Source: Pyrus communis (lineage: Eukaryota > Streptophyta > Magnoliopsida > Rosales > Rosaceae). From it: a DNA stretch of 64,000 bases. The notes beneath the pieces were generated by a model. It searched no databases. It had not been told where the DNA came from and saw only the letters and a list, made by a program, of their open reading frames with translations. Positions 27,001 to 37,994 of the stretch are shown here, piece by piece (within the stretch, counting starts at the first letter, position 1; the number at the start of each line of letters is the position of its first letter). The stretch lies in the NCBI RefSeq assembly GCF_963583255.1, contig NC_084803.1, forward strand, positions 6,686,238-6,750,237. Reading direction: 5' to 3'. The position numbers were made by a program, and so were the translations under genes.

Positions 27001-28363
27001 AGGGAACATAAAGAGCCTCAGACTCGACATCACTTGAGATCAAATGTATTTTTCCTTTTCCCACAACCATAGCATTTTTTCCATTGGCAACTGACACTTG
27101 GGATGGAATAGAAAATTTTTCAAATTTATGCAAGTTTGTAGACTTGTTAGTCATATGATCAGTGGCTCCAGAATCTATAATCCAATAATCATGCACATTA
27201 CCAATGTTGAGAGCAGTTGAGAAGGAGTGTAAGATACCTGAGATGTCCCTTTGTACCACGCCTTCATTTCCAGCCAGGAAGCCAGCAAACTGTCCTAGTA
27301 GTGCAGTTTGATTGTTGTCACACTGATTTAGTGGTCCTTCACTATCTCCAAGACCTTGTTTCTTGTGAAGAAACATAGCAAACTCGTTGATCAGTGCAGC
27401 TGGATTAGTGGTGAACTTCAGTGCTCCATCAGAAGAAGTTGTGGCAACATGATTTGCCTTGTAAGAAGAGTTGCACGAGCCTTTCGAGACACCTTTGTTA
27501 TCCCTAGGAAACTTTGGTTTTAACTCTGGATGAAGAATCCAGCATCCATCTCTTGAGTGCCCACCAGCATCACAATGGCTACATTTTAAGCCAGTTTTCT
27601 TTCCTTTGTAGCCTCTCTCCTCACCAAGTTTTTGGTTAGAGAAGTAAGCCCTAGCTTCTGGTATATTTGCCTTCATGTCCAAGGTCATGACTTTCCTTCG
27701 AACCTCTTCTCTTTGAATTGTGGCACACACACTTGAAAAAGAAGGCAGGTCGGGATTCATGAAGATATGACTTCGAAGATCTTCGAATTCAGGACTCAGA
27801 CTTGCTAGGAGTTGGAATATTTTGTCTTCCTCGGCTCTTTTAGTTAGCACAGCAGCGTCGATGGTGTGTGGTCGATACACATTCAGCTCGTTCCACATAG
27901 TGGTCAGCTTTCCAAGATGTTGCACAAATGGCTTCCCTTCCTGTTGCAAACCAGCAATGTCCTTCTTTAACTGAAACACTCTAGCCGCATTGTTCTGATT
28001 TCCATACATTTCCTTGAGATTTTTCCAAAGAGTCATGGAGGATTCAGCATAGCTAAAAATTTCTGCAATCTTACGATCCATGGAATTGAGTAGCCACGAC
28101 ATGACCAACTGGTCTTTGCATAGCCAAGCATCATACTCCGGTGAGGTAGTCTCAGGCATTGGAATAGCACCATTAACATAACCAAGCTTTGATCGTCCTC
28201 CCAGAGCAAGAGAAACTGCTCTCTCCCATGGAAGATAGTTAAACTCATTTAACAAGACAGAACTAAGACGTTGATTTGGGTTGATATCAATATCTGAGTG
28301 TGGTGATGGTGGAGTAGCATGAAAGCCGTCTCCTTCCAAATTTACTAAGCTTTCTTCAGCCAT
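24017..28363 (-). pseudogene. copia gag-pol polyprotein gene, broken by two in-frame stops
   Basis: One frame starts at 28363 and would end at 24017, but it is interrupted by TAA at 25184-25186 (inside reverse transcriptase) and TGA near 24197 (in RNase H). The first part (25187-28363, 1058 residues) has gag with a CCHC knuckle (C261, C264, H269, C274), an aspartic protease DSGA (D397), an integrase HHCC zinc site (C553/C556) and an integrase core with D583, D645 and E681 (DX35E). It then enters reverse transcriptase. The second part (24200-25177) carries the YVDD catalytic box and the RNase H region with TDADW and AEAEYRAM. Frame and motifs are otherwise undamaged, so the copy decayed recently. 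Mobilisation would need proteins from another copy. Confidence 0.93.
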
Positions 28364-28443
28364 GATTGAAGGACAAGAAGCTCACAAATCTCTCAAGAGA
28401 ACATCACAGAGACAGGCCGGTTAGGGTCACTGCTCTGATACCA

Positions 28444-28655
28444 TATTGAATTTTGAATGTCTATATTTTGTATTATGTAAAAACAATGTACAAGGGAAGC
28501 TCTTATAAATGAGCTTTGGAAGAAAGGAAAAGAAAAACAGAAGCCGAAAGAAAGGGAGGACAAGCAGAAAACATGGAGCATAAAACATGGAAAAGTAAAG
28601 GTGAGGAAAACATGGAAAAGTAAAGGTCACCATACACCCATGTTTTCTTCCAATA
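28444..28655 (-). repeat. copia 5' LTR (right copy)
   Basis: 212 bp, directly adjoining the tRNA-Met primer-binding site at 28432-28443 and followed by the duplication CAGTT. On the minus strand it should hold the element's promoter. Confidence 0.95.
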
Positions 28656-28660
28656 CAGTT

Positions 28661-28994
28661 GCACGAAATATGGGCTTGTCCCAAAATCCTACTACCTCAG
28701 GAAGCAGAGGAAGCAGAGGCGGCTCAGTGATGCCACATTCTTATACCATCTTATGTGATAAGTCATGCATACAATCAAGATGTGGCGAGTCACTCCTGAG
28801 TTTGTAGCATATCAGATACGGCTACCAGACACTCCATTCCATTTGCACTCTTAAAGGGAACACATCTAAGTATTGAAATCATCCGTGCCTAAACTTTGAA
28901 GATTGAGATGATACTATAGCCAAATGAACTCCATTCTTGATTAAAAAATCAAGCGCTTCGTGAATTGACACCTAACGTGATGACACTCTTTAAC
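28661..28994. other. Spacer between copia element and MITE
   Basis: Host DNA that was continuous with the RPA2 3' flank before the copia insertion. No gene recognised. Confidence 0.4.
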
Positions 28995-29204
28995 GGATAA
29001 GGATTGTCTGTCCTCTCACTTTCGATGCCCTCTCGTGTCTTTTTGTTTGTGTGGTCACGGTTAAGTCACGTCAACATTTTATATAACTATTCATTTTTGT
29101 CTTATTATCTTTATAAAAAAATAATATAAAATGTTGACGTGGTTTAACCGTAACCACACAAAATATGAGGGCACGAGAAGTGAGAGGGCATACAATCATT
29201 ATCC
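28995..29204. mobile_element. Mutator-like MITE, copy 1
   Basis: This 210-bp element has long terminal inverted repeats (GGATAAGGATTGTCTG at the left, complement of GGATAATGATTGTATG at the right). Internal arms also pair (GTCACGTCAACATTTTATA with its complement). It is flanked by a perfect 9-bp duplication CTCTTTAAC (28986-28994 and 29205-29213), as expected for Mutator-type elements. No coding capacity. A relative lies at 35422-35636. Confidence 0.85.
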
Positions 29205-29213
29205 CTCTTTAAC

Positions 29214-30375
29214 AACGAGCATCCCCAAATCCGAAGAAAAAAGTCATTTTATATTATGTTTCCTTTTCCTCTCTTGTAGTTTGGTTTTCGTCACTCTCCC
29301 TCTCCATTTCTACCTCTCATTCCTTTCCTTTATCATCTGTTGCTGCTGAAAAATTACGAGGCAGATTGCACTACATGATATAAATGGACAGGTCTTTCTT
29401 TTCAATATTAATCTTATATCTAATTAGCAAAATAGCAGGAAGAAAGTGACTTAATCATGTGTTGTTTCTGCTGAAAATGATTGCTAGATTGGAGCAATAA
29501 TTCAAACCAATTTAGGTCATCGAATACTCATAGCATGGAAGAATTTTCTCAATATTTGATCGATCATTTGAGTAATTAAGAGTCGTAAAATCCCCATTTT
29601 ATCAGATTTCTCAAGTTTGTTGAAAACAAATTTTAATCACTAGCCAAAGGATCAATATCTGCAGATGGCCACATTGGTTAGAACATATATTGGCATCCGA
29701 CACAGATGCACCCAAGTTTGAATTTAACGTATGAAGTTTAGACTATTTCAAAATTAAATATGGCCTTTTTTTACATTTTCTGTAAGTCTGAGCTCACACT
29801 GAATAAATTTGATGAAAAAATTGGTGACTAACACTATTATCTTTTGAATGAATGTGGTTGAAAAGCTTAATTCGATCGCTCAGACGTTCTACAAAAACAA
29901 AGAAAGTACAACTGCAGAAGCAGATGTAAAAATCCATACAAAAACAAATAAAGTGCAGAAGCCAATAACAAACCCAATCAAATATGACAATCTGATTGGA
30001 GGAAAGAAATGTTGATTAAAGCAATCTGTTGTTTCTTTTACACACAAATTTATAGGTAGTTTAGAAGAATTTAATATTTATTTCTATCGTTTGTAAAAAT
30101 TAAAATAAAATAAAAACATTAAACTCAATACTTTAGAAACTTTAAAATCCCATTCACTTTGTAATGGGAGGAGAGTGTCAAAAGTAATATCACATCTGCG
30201 AGCAAGTTCTGCCACCATTCAATAATTCCAGATCAAATGGCAACAATCTCAAAACCCCTGATCAGGCCCCAGACTTCTGGCCAGGCATAAGGGACAACGG
30301 GGGCATAACTGTCACTCTATAACAGCAAAAGACCAAAACCCTAACCCTAATGTGGGGTAGGAGTACAGCCCATAT
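29214..30375. other. Intergenic, no gene recognised
   Basis: AT-rich DNA with only short frames lacking domains. Nothing else supported. Confidence 0.4.
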
Positions 30376-30702
30376 ATGTCAGCTTTGTCAACACTGTTAA
30401 TTTCAGTTGACTCACCATCAACAACAAAAACAGAAGAGGTAGGAAATTCCCAACATTTTACGAGGGATTTTAACAACGATGAAGATTTTTGCAAAATTCT
30501 GGACTGTGACTTTGCAAAGCTGAGTGGGGTTGATGTAAACAGTTCGAACAATGCCATAGATACTGAGGATTATGATAAAATGGGTCATATTTTAGTGTTG
30601 CCAAAGCAGATGGAAAATAACCAATGTGGAAGTGAATATGGTGGCCAATTTGATTTTGGGTCCAAAGCTAGGAATGATCTTAATATTATGCATGTGATCT
30701 AA
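30376..30702 (+). other. Unidentified 108-codon open frame, possible gene fragment
   Basis: The frame encodes an acidic, Asn/Asp-rich sequence (NDEDFCKILDCDFAKLSGVDV) with no domain I can name. It is less biased than random AT-rich frames nearby and could be the last exon of a decayed transcription-factor-like gene. I see no clear promoter or upstream exon. It may be noncoding. Confidence 0.2.
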
Positions 30703-32450
30703 TATTCTAGTAGATAGAATATTAGGTTTCTAACCATGCGTCTTGGGTACAAAACACCCCCTCTCCTAAATTAATATCATACTTACTGACACACTGGTAA
30801 TTAATTGTAAGCATTTCACTTTGTTAGTGTTTTTTGTTAATCCATTATGCTTAATTTGTAGCTAGCCATGCTTGTGACTTAGTTGATTAACAACCGATAT
30901 TTAACTTAATTAAATAAGAGAATTCACTTCAGTATCTGGTAATACCTCCTTGTAAGGAAATTGTGTTGGGAAAATTAATGAGTAATGCGGAAGATCAATT
31001 TTTAAACCAAAATCTGGAAACTAAATGATATGGTAATATTAATTAACGTGCTTATTTTTTTATTAGTAACACTTTTGATTTGCATATCTGATTTAAAATT
31101 TTAATCTCCTAAACATTATCCATCTTACTTTATAATTTTTCAACAAATTAATAACCTTACTATACATAGTAAGTTTGATCTCATCAGTTGTTGCGTGCAC
31201 AGTGCTGGGAAAACGTCGTATCTTGTTTCTTTAAATTTATTTGGTTACAGTCATAGTCTCTGAAAAAGGCGGTGTGGTCACGCTGCTAAATCTTTGGACC
31301 GGTTTTAATTCTCTTTTCTTTTAATTTCCCAGAAAACAACACAAACATCAACTTCGTTTTCTTTGATTAAAAGGCTGTGCCACGTGCACACACAGTCTGT
31401 CAAACGAAAAGCTCAAGTGAACCCACAATCTCGTTATGACACGTGGCACGTGACACCTGGCTCGTGATATCTTACTGTGCCATGTTCACGTGACGCCCGT
31501 CACATGTTGAGATTTTGATCTTCCTCCACGTTGGGGACCTCACCAAGTCACTTTTATAGAATCCCAATCAAAACCCAATCAACAAATATTGTAAAAGTGC
31601 TCGTGTTTTATGATTGGATTGGATTTTGGATAATGTGAAAATAAAATATAGCTTTTCTTTTAGAGTACAACTTTGTGTGGTTGGATTAGAGTATCAATTA
31701 GCCTGTTATTTACTTAACATAATTGCATGTTATGAAGAAAATTGTGTATATCTGCTTTTAATTGATTTTCCGAGCTTTTGATCATTCAAAATAATAATCC
31801 CGTCCCAAAACTTGAAACAAACATTGTCTGCGATGTTGAAAACAAAGAAAACAAAAGTAATCAAGAACAATGAAAGAAAGAGGTGTTAGAACTTTCCTGG
31901 GCTTTTTGTCGGCATGAAGATGAGCAAACGTTGAAGCGAGATGTGACATGCTTTGTAACCAATTAACTTCCTAGAACTTTAATCTTGAATTCAGATTTGA
32001 TTTAAGTAACTACCACTCGGTCATCTTTTATAAATTCAGCGTTTATATATTTAGCTCAATTCCCTTCTTTTTCACACAATCATATAAGTGTCGTAGTTAC
32101 CAAACTGCCATCGATCATATATACCTGCGAGCTGTGCTTAAGTATTGTAGTTAACAAAAAGTAAATAGAGTCCATCCATTTTCTTCTTTCAATGATATAT
32201 ACTATTATTATCAGATGATACAAAGCCAAAATATTTTACAAAGCAACCCAATATATCCCAAATAACACAATCACCATGCATGTAGATGTACTCTTTATTA
32301 CACCCGATGTATACCAGCAAACCCAAAAGCATATCAATCACTAAAAGAACAAAGTAAGCTAGTGATATGAAGAAAAAAGAAAAAGAAATCAACAATATAT
32401 CAACGAGACTAACACACAACGTTAGGTACCAACTGATGTCATACAGATGT
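30703..32450. other. Intergenic with a G-box cluster; FPF1 3' flank at right
   Basis: No gene recognised. A cluster of CACGTG motifs lies at 31381-31492 (separate entry). The last 200-300 bp should be the 3' UTR of the leftward FPF1-like gene. Confidence 0.4.
31381..31492. promoter_or_regulatory. Cluster of four G-boxes/ABRE cores
   Basis: CACGTG occurs at 31381-31386, 31440-31445, 31447-31452 and 31487-31492, with flanks such as GCCACGTGC, GACACGTGGC and TTCACGTGAC that fit bZIP/bHLH binding. Four palindromic hexamers in 112 bp is far above chance. No gene start is visible within several hundred bases on either strand, so the target is unclear. Confidence 0.5.
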
Positions 32451-32771
32451 CTACACGTCCCGAACGTGGAAGACGTTGGGGTTTTTAATGACAATATCAT
32501 ACATGTAAACAGAGTTGAACTTGGAGAAGTCCCTGGGGAGAGAGATTAGATCGATCGAAGATCGCTTGTGGAATTGGAAGAGATCGGGATCACCTTCATA
32601 GTACCTCTCCCAGCCTAACCCCGTCAATATTTGCTCGAGCATCGAGTAGGACGACACCACCTGCCCACTCGGCAAGTGCACCAAAGCCTTCCTCCTCGAA
32701 GATGTCTCGGCCTGCGGATTTTCCACAAGGCGAATCACCCCATTATTCTTGAAAACCCAAACCCCAGACAT
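32451..32771 (-). CDS. FPF1: FPF1-like protein (flowering-promoting factor 1 family)
   Basis: A single exon of 106 residues with the complete family signature: the [19 protein letters not shown] start, [34 protein letters not shown] and the ending [21 protein letters not shown]...FHVRDV. Length equals the family norm of about 110. FPF1 proteins are small plant-specific proteins that promote flowering and modulate gibberellin-linked growth; their biochemistry is unknown. The start is the family's conserved Met. An upstream in-frame extension exists but looks like 5' UTR. A TATA-like run (TATATATATA, about 32909-32922) lies some 140 bp before the ATG. The gene is intronless, as usual in the family. 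Confidence 0.95.
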   Translation of the reverse strand: MSGVWVFKNNGVIRLVENPQAETSSRRKALVHLPSGQVVSSYSMLEQILTGLGWERYYEGDPDLFQFHKRSSIDLISLPRDFSKFNSVYMYDIVIKNPNVFHVRDV

Positions 32772-33558
32772 TTTTTCTTTCTGGTTGCTAGAACTAGGTT
32801 TTCTCTGGTGGGCAGTATTGGTTGTAATGTGTTGCTGTTTCTTTGGAGAAAGAGGAGGAGAAGGAAATGGAGTGGGTTGCTGTGAGAAAACAGGTGGTCG
32901 GAGGGGGTATATATATATGTGTGTCAAAGGGACAAATAAAAACAAGAGGGAATACTCTATGAGTGGGAGTGAGAAACTGAAAAGGATGGTGATTGTGGGA
33001 CCTAATGGGATTAAAAACAAGAGGGTGCATGGATGCGCGTAGGGTTTTTTGATTTAGGGCACAAATCATCACCATCAACATCCAATTCCGTGGGGTTGGG
33101 GTTTGGAAGAATCTTTGTGTAGCTTAATTGCAAATAATATCTTCTTTTGTTCTCCTTTTTCTCTTTTTATTTTTTGGTGATGGGGAATCTTTGTATACAA
33201 ATACATGCCACTGTTCATTAATTAAGAAAAGATTCAAAAAGGAAAGTCAATGATGGAAAGAAGCTGCACTCACTTGTATCACGAGATGTCCACGTGAAGG
33301 GGGTGGGAGTGACTAGGGGCTGTTATTTCTTGTGTGGATCTTGGGATGTTGGGGGGTTTTCCGACTGAAAGCTCCTGTTTGGGATTATTGTTGTTGGAAA
33401 AACGTAGTCATTTATAATTGCTTTTAACCTTAAAAGCTACGTTTTTATTTTGATGTACAATTAAATTATTGATCATTGAACAGTTTGATACAAATTAGAA
33501 ATTAGTTAACCAATGTTACCATTGTCATCCTTTTAACTTTTACGTGAGAAACTGTCTT
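32772..33558. promoter_or_regulatory. FPF1-like 5' UTR and promoter region
   Basis: The leader extends from 32772 to about 32890 and is purine-rich on the plus strand. A TATA-like run is at 32909-32922 and one G-box core CCACGTG lies near 33289. No other gene seen before the SINE at 33575. Confidence 0.45.
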
Positions 33559-33574
33559 TTGTATTCTGTATTAG

Positions 33575-33828
33575 TTTTTTTTTTTTTTTTTTAATTTTTT
33601 TTTAAGGGAGATAACTGGTGGCAAGTCACGGTTATCCACATCTCACAGTTATCCACACCTTCCGGGGGTCGGGAAGACTCACAGAGGCATTTCAACCTCC
33701 CTCTAATCACAAGTCTGACTTCCACACCAACAATGGGTTTCGAATCTGAAACCTCCAGTTTTTAGTTTAAAGGAAGCCTTGCAATTCGTCTTTTACCACT
33801 GGACCACCAACTCGAGGTTTGTATACTG
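33575..33828 (-). mobile_element. tRNA-derived SINE with poly-A tail
   Basis: On the minus strand the element starts with a tRNA-like head (GTGGTCCAGTGGTAAAAGAC, A-box-like) and a B box (GGTTTCAGATTCGAAACC). It runs through a ~150-bp body to a long A tail (T run at 33575-33605 plus). Near-identical flanks TTGTATTCTGTATTAG (33559-33574) and TTGTATACTGTATTAG (33829-33844) are the target duplication, with one mismatch. This is a textbook SINE structure. Confidence 0.85.
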
Positions 33829-34187
33829 TATTAGTTGATATAATCAATATTCAATTTTAATGAGCCTCTGAATAGATTAAGTGAATACCCAAAATTGTAG
33901 TCATTTTATTTCTATCTTTCTATACATAACCGAAGAATGAAAAAGATTCTTCAAGAGTATTGGGTCCCAGAAGTGCATGATAATTCAAATGTGATTTGGT
34001 CTTCCTCAATACTGTTTCAATTTTAATCAAAATATTTTTTTTTTTCTATTTGTTTTATGGTATGACTATAGATGGTAGAGGTGCACGCCTTGAGTTCTTC
34101 TTAAACGGATCAAACACACATCTAATTGCTTGCATATTTTATTAAATGCGTCTTCATGTGGTGCTTGAAACTACATTGGTAGAGTGT

Positions 34188-34219
<32 letters not shown>

Positions 34220-34221
34220 GT

Positions 34222-34344
34222 AGGGAGTTGTTATTAGCACTCCAAAAATCTCATTTGGTACTACAAACTTTCTATAATTAGAAAGAAAAATACAGTTGTG
34301 AGGAGTGTAGAATGAGATTTTTGGAGAGCTAATAACAATTCCCT
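34222..34344. mobile_element. Small MITE with 34-bp inverted repeats
   Basis: Ends AGGGAGTTGTTATTAGC and the complement of AGGGAATTGTTATTAGC, pairing over about 34 bp through CCAAAAATCTCATT. It lies within TA-repeat DNA, so the target duplication (TATATATG-like) is ambiguous. No coding capacity. Confidence 0.75.
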
Positions 34345-34627
34345 ATATATATGTATTTCTGGTAATGCTAGGTAGATCAAATTTGCAAATTATGTGATGT
34401 GTCACCAATAGGAAATTAACATTTTAATCAACACTTAATAATCCAATCATCAACCACCACGTCATATAGTTTACAAAATTTGATCTAAATAGTTAGTCTC
34501 CCTGATATCCCTTTACTTTCACACTAGGGTTTGACTCTTACTACCCCCTCCCCAATCTTTGGCTTCTTTTGTACCAAAGAGTTCATGTACTAAAAAATTA
34601 TGTACTAAATTTGCCAATAGGATCTTC

Positions 34628-34823
34628 TTCGGATCCTCTTTGTGAGGATTCTGGAGATCTGTGAATCGTGTCCATTTATCGTACATCGTGTAGTCAGTTT
34701 TTGTCAGGTACTGTTTGTGTTCAATTTTAAATAAAAAAAATTTTAAATGATTTCTGACTGCACGATGTATGATGAACAAATACAATTTACGAATCTCCAG
34801 AATTCTCATAGAGAGGATCCGAA
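34628..34823. mobile_element. MITE with about 60-bp inverted repeats
   Basis: Arms begin TTCGGATCCTCT on the left and end with its complement near 34823. They pair through GGATTCTGGAGAT and ATCGTACATCGTG with a few mismatches, around an AT-rich centre. Limits are approximate and no certain duplication was found. Confidence 0.65.
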
Positions 34824-34829
34824 TTTCTA

Positions 34830-35421
34830 AATTAGTAGTCTGTTGATATGACCTATATTTTAAAAACAAAAGTAAAGGACCAAGGCTGAGCTTGAATGCA
34901 TAATCCAAAAACATTCCTTAATGGTTAATAAGTAACTGAAAACATCAAAGTTCGATCCAACTAGGTTTAGGTTTATTCATACATTAAGCGAAAGCAAATG
35001 ATGAGATACTAAGTACTTTTATTATTGAGATTAGACAGTTGATTATTTTCCCTAATCATTTTTATTGTTAAGATTTCTCCCAAATTCTAAATACCACTCA
35101 AATCTAATCACGGACTCGAGATACATATGTCCGTCGAAGTCAATTCATGTATAATTGAGCCCTAAGGTGATGTACTTTGTCATTCAAAAGGACCACTACT
35201 TCACCAAGTCTCAATTATCATCGTAAAAAATTCATCGTTTTTCCAGAATGTCTGAATGATCAAACACTTAAAAAAAATGCCCCCATGTTGCCCACATGTC
35301 ATCACATGGGCTTACATGGTCCTGTAGCCGGAGAGGAGAAAGGAGGGCCTTTGAGCTGCCGTCTTGTCAAATCCATGCTTACTGTTATATGTAGGATATT
35401 TTGGAGGTAGAGTTTCTTGAC
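34830..35421. other. Intergenic, no gene recognised
   Basis: Short frames only (for example 35177-35410 plus) with no domain. Host DNA between two MITEs. Confidence 0.4.
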
Positions 35422-35636
35422 AGAGGTAGATTGTCTGTACTTCTGTTACCGTGATCTTTCTCATCTTTTTTTATTTATGCGATCACGGTTAAGCCACGTC
35501 AATATTTTATTTTTCTATTATTTTTTGTCTTATTATCTCTATTAAAAAATTAATATAAAATATTAACGTGACTTAACCGTAACCGCACAAATAGGAGGGG
35601 ATAGGAAGGGCACGGGTGGGCAGACAATCTACCTCC
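35422..35636. mobile_element. Mutator-like MITE, copy 2
   Basis: This 215-bp relative of the element at 28995-29204 shares inner arms (ATCACGGTTAAGCCACGTCAA and complement). Ends are AGAGGTAGATTGTCTG and the complement of GGAGGTAGATTGTCTG. A perfect 9-bp duplication TTTCTTGAC flanks it (35413-35421 and 35637-35645). Confidence 0.85.
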
Positions 35637-35645
35637 TTTCTTGAC

Positions 35646-37346
35646 ACGTTCAAAAGGACCTGCGAAAAATACGACCACACAGTAAATTTGATCTTCTTCA
35701 ATGTGAACTTAACAATAACAAGTCAAGAACCAGGCGACAAGAAATCAATTTCAGTGCGAATGTTGGCATCTGCTATCATAATGATGGACTTTATGTTATC
35801 TGTTTCTTACTGTTTGCGAATTGGCAAAAAAGGAAAATTTTGTTTGATTAGTCAATATCGAGTTCCTTGTTCATTAGGTAACTTAAAAGACATAGAATAG
35901 GGCTGTCATTGTCTATTGCTTCCTTCCTTATTCTGTTTTCTTTCTTTGAAATTAACCAAAAATCTTTGTCAAGTGGTTGATGTTGAATCTAGGAAGAATC
36001 TAGGATCAAAACTTCACGTGATTACGTGATACATGGCGAATCTGACAAACTCGATCTACTATATATACACACACAAACAATCCTAATTTATGTGTGTGCA
36101 TTTGGTTAAAGATGCATGTATATTTAATTCAACAGTTGATCAATTTTAATCTAGTGACACTTAATTTTTATTTTGTAGGAGTATGTATTAAGTTCATTCA
36201 TAAGCGACAATTTTTAAATTAAAAAAAAAAGTTATTTAACAGTTGATCGGTAACATATTTAATAAGATGTCAAATTTAATGTAACTCATCCACATAATTA
36301 GATCACAAAAGTCAAATTAACAGTGGTCCTCGATCAACTTTTGAGTCTGAAAGTTTATATTCTCATGTTCCCCCTCGTGCATGTAGAGAGCATTGCATGC
36401 TGGATTTTTGTATGCCTTTAGGCCTCCAAGCCCCTCAAGCGCAATGTCACCTTTGCATGCCTTTAGGCCTCCAAGCCCCTCAAGCGCAATGTCACCTTTG
36501 CTTCTGTTTTGTTCCACTTTTTACATTCCCCAAGGTCCTAGTGATATAGACCCCTCCTAACCCCAATACTTCTGAAAAATCTCAAGTGGTACCCAATTCT
36601 TTCGATTCCGGTCATTTACATCTTTGTTACCATTTCATTTTTCGTATTATCGATACACTGAAGTTTCCCCTGACCTATTTATAATATATACATACATACA
36701 TACATACATATATATATATATATGTATGTATTCTTTTTGTTTTTTTTTATTCGAAAATCAGGGTCTCAACACAGAATTTTGTTTGTCTAGAAATTTCGTC
36801 CCCATGTCAAGTGGATTGCATCCGGGCTTTAAGCTGTATCGCACGACCTGCAGACTTTATAATGTATTTGCTAATTACTTCAATTTCTTTGTTTCAAGCT
36901 CCGACAGTTACTATTTCTTTCAAAGGCATGCAGTCACGAAAGGACATAATTAATGAAATGATATTGAAATTAATTTTAAGCTCCGAAAATTATAGTTATT
37001 TTTTTTCCATTTGTCCAAAGATAATATTTGTGTTGTGCTTTTTGTCAAAAGTTCAAAACTATATTGTTTGGTGTCACCACACTCTATAATATATATACAC
37101 TTTGAATTATCAACCTTAAACTTCATTTTATCCTAGCTCCTACGTACAATAAATAGTAGTGAAAAATGTGTAAGTTGAGGAAATCTTCATGTACATTTCA
37201 ACGAGGCTGCCCTATATCTTGTTTAATTGTGTTCAATTAAAACTTAATTACTAAAAATACAACCAAGAATTTACTAATTTGTTATATATCAAAGTCTGTA
37301 GAATTTCAACCTTTGGTATCTCTTATTATATACATATTCTCTAGTT
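35646..37346. other. Intergenic with tandem duplication and AT microsatellites
   Basis: No gene with support. It contains a 45-bp tandem duplication at 36410-36500 (separate entry) and a (TACA)n(TA)n microsatellite near 36690-36725. Frames here lack domains. Confidence 0.4.
36410..36500. repeat. 45-bp tandem duplication
   Basis: Two copies with a 45-bp period; each includes GGCCTCCAAGCCCCTCAAGC (starting 36421 and 36466). Nearly identical, so recent. Confidence 0.85.
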
Positions 37347-37351
37347 GTGAG

Positions 37352-37994
37352 TGTCACATCCCGGCGCGGGGGGGGGGGGGGGGACCACTTCCCGGGCCCG
37401 CTCCACCACCGTAGCACAATATTGTCCGCTTTGGGCCCCGACCACACCCTCACGGTTTTGTTTTTGGGAACTCACACGAGAACTTCCCAATGGGTCACCC
37501 ATCTTGGGAGTGCTCTCGCGTGCTACTCGCTTAACTTCGGAGTTCCCATGGAACCCGAAGCCAGTGAACTCCCAAAAGGCCTCGTGCTAGGTAGGGATGG
37601 GAATATACATATAAGGATCACTTCTCTGGGCGATGTGGGATGTCACAATCCACCCCCCTTAGGGGCCCGACGTCCTCGTCAACACACCACGGCCAGGGTT
37701 AGGCTCTGATACCAATTGTCACATCCCCGCCCGGGGGGGGGACCACTTCTCGGGCCCGCTCCACCACCGTAGCAGGATATTGTTCGCTTTGGGCCCCGAC
37801 CACACCCTCACGGTTTTGTTTCTGAGAACTCACACGAGAACTTCCCGATGGGTCACCTGCTCTCGAGCGCTACTCGCTTAACTTCGGAGTTCTCATGGAA
37901 CTCGAAGCCAGTGAGCTTTCAAAAGGCCTCGTGCTATGTAGGGATGGGAATATACATATAAGGATCACTCCCCTGGGCGATGTGAGATGTCACA
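37352..37994 (-). mobile_element. Cassandra-type TRIM carrying 5S rRNA sequence, complete
   Basis: Two LTRs (37352-37647 and 37717-37994) flank an internal region of only 69 bp. Ends are TGTCACATCCC...GATGTCACA and the 5-bp duplication GTGAG occurs at both sides (37347-37351 and 37995-37999). Minus orientation is shown by a tRNA-Met primer site TGGTATCAGAGCC (complement, 37702-37714) next to the right LTR and a purine tract at the left. Both LTRs contain 5S rRNA-like sequence: A-box GAAGTTAAGC (complement at 37529-37538 in the left LTR) and C-box GATGGGTGACC (complement 37493-37503). These features define the non-coding Cassandra elements. The left LTR has a run of about 16 G. The right LTR has lost part of the C-box. 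Confidence 0.9.

Larger units (their letters stand above)
23799..28655 (-). mobile_element. Full-length Ty1/copia LTR retrotransposon, minus orientation
   Basis: Two LTRs (23799-24009 and 28444-28655, 211 and 212 bp) differ only by one extra C in the right copy. The host repeat CAGTT flanks the element on both sides (23794-23798 and 28656-28660). A primer-binding site TGGTATCAGAGC (28432-28443, minus), complementary to initiator tRNA-Met, touches the 5' LTR. A purine-rich tract (AGCTTGAGGGGGAG, minus, 24010-24023) touches the 3' LTR. LTR ends are TATTG...CAATA, so TA...TA instead of the usual TG...CA. Integrase lies before reverse transcriptase, which defines copia. It lies about 350 bp past the RPA2 stop, opposite in direction. 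Confidence 0.97.

Noticed and set aside
36410..36500. CRISPR-like repeat
   Set aside because: Only two adjoining 45-bp copies without spacers, in a plant nuclear context; a tandem duplication.
37480..37560. Possible 5S rRNA gene
   Set aside because: The 5S-like part is embedded in both LTRs of a TRIM and lacks the rest of a normal 5S gene; it is a Cassandra LTR.
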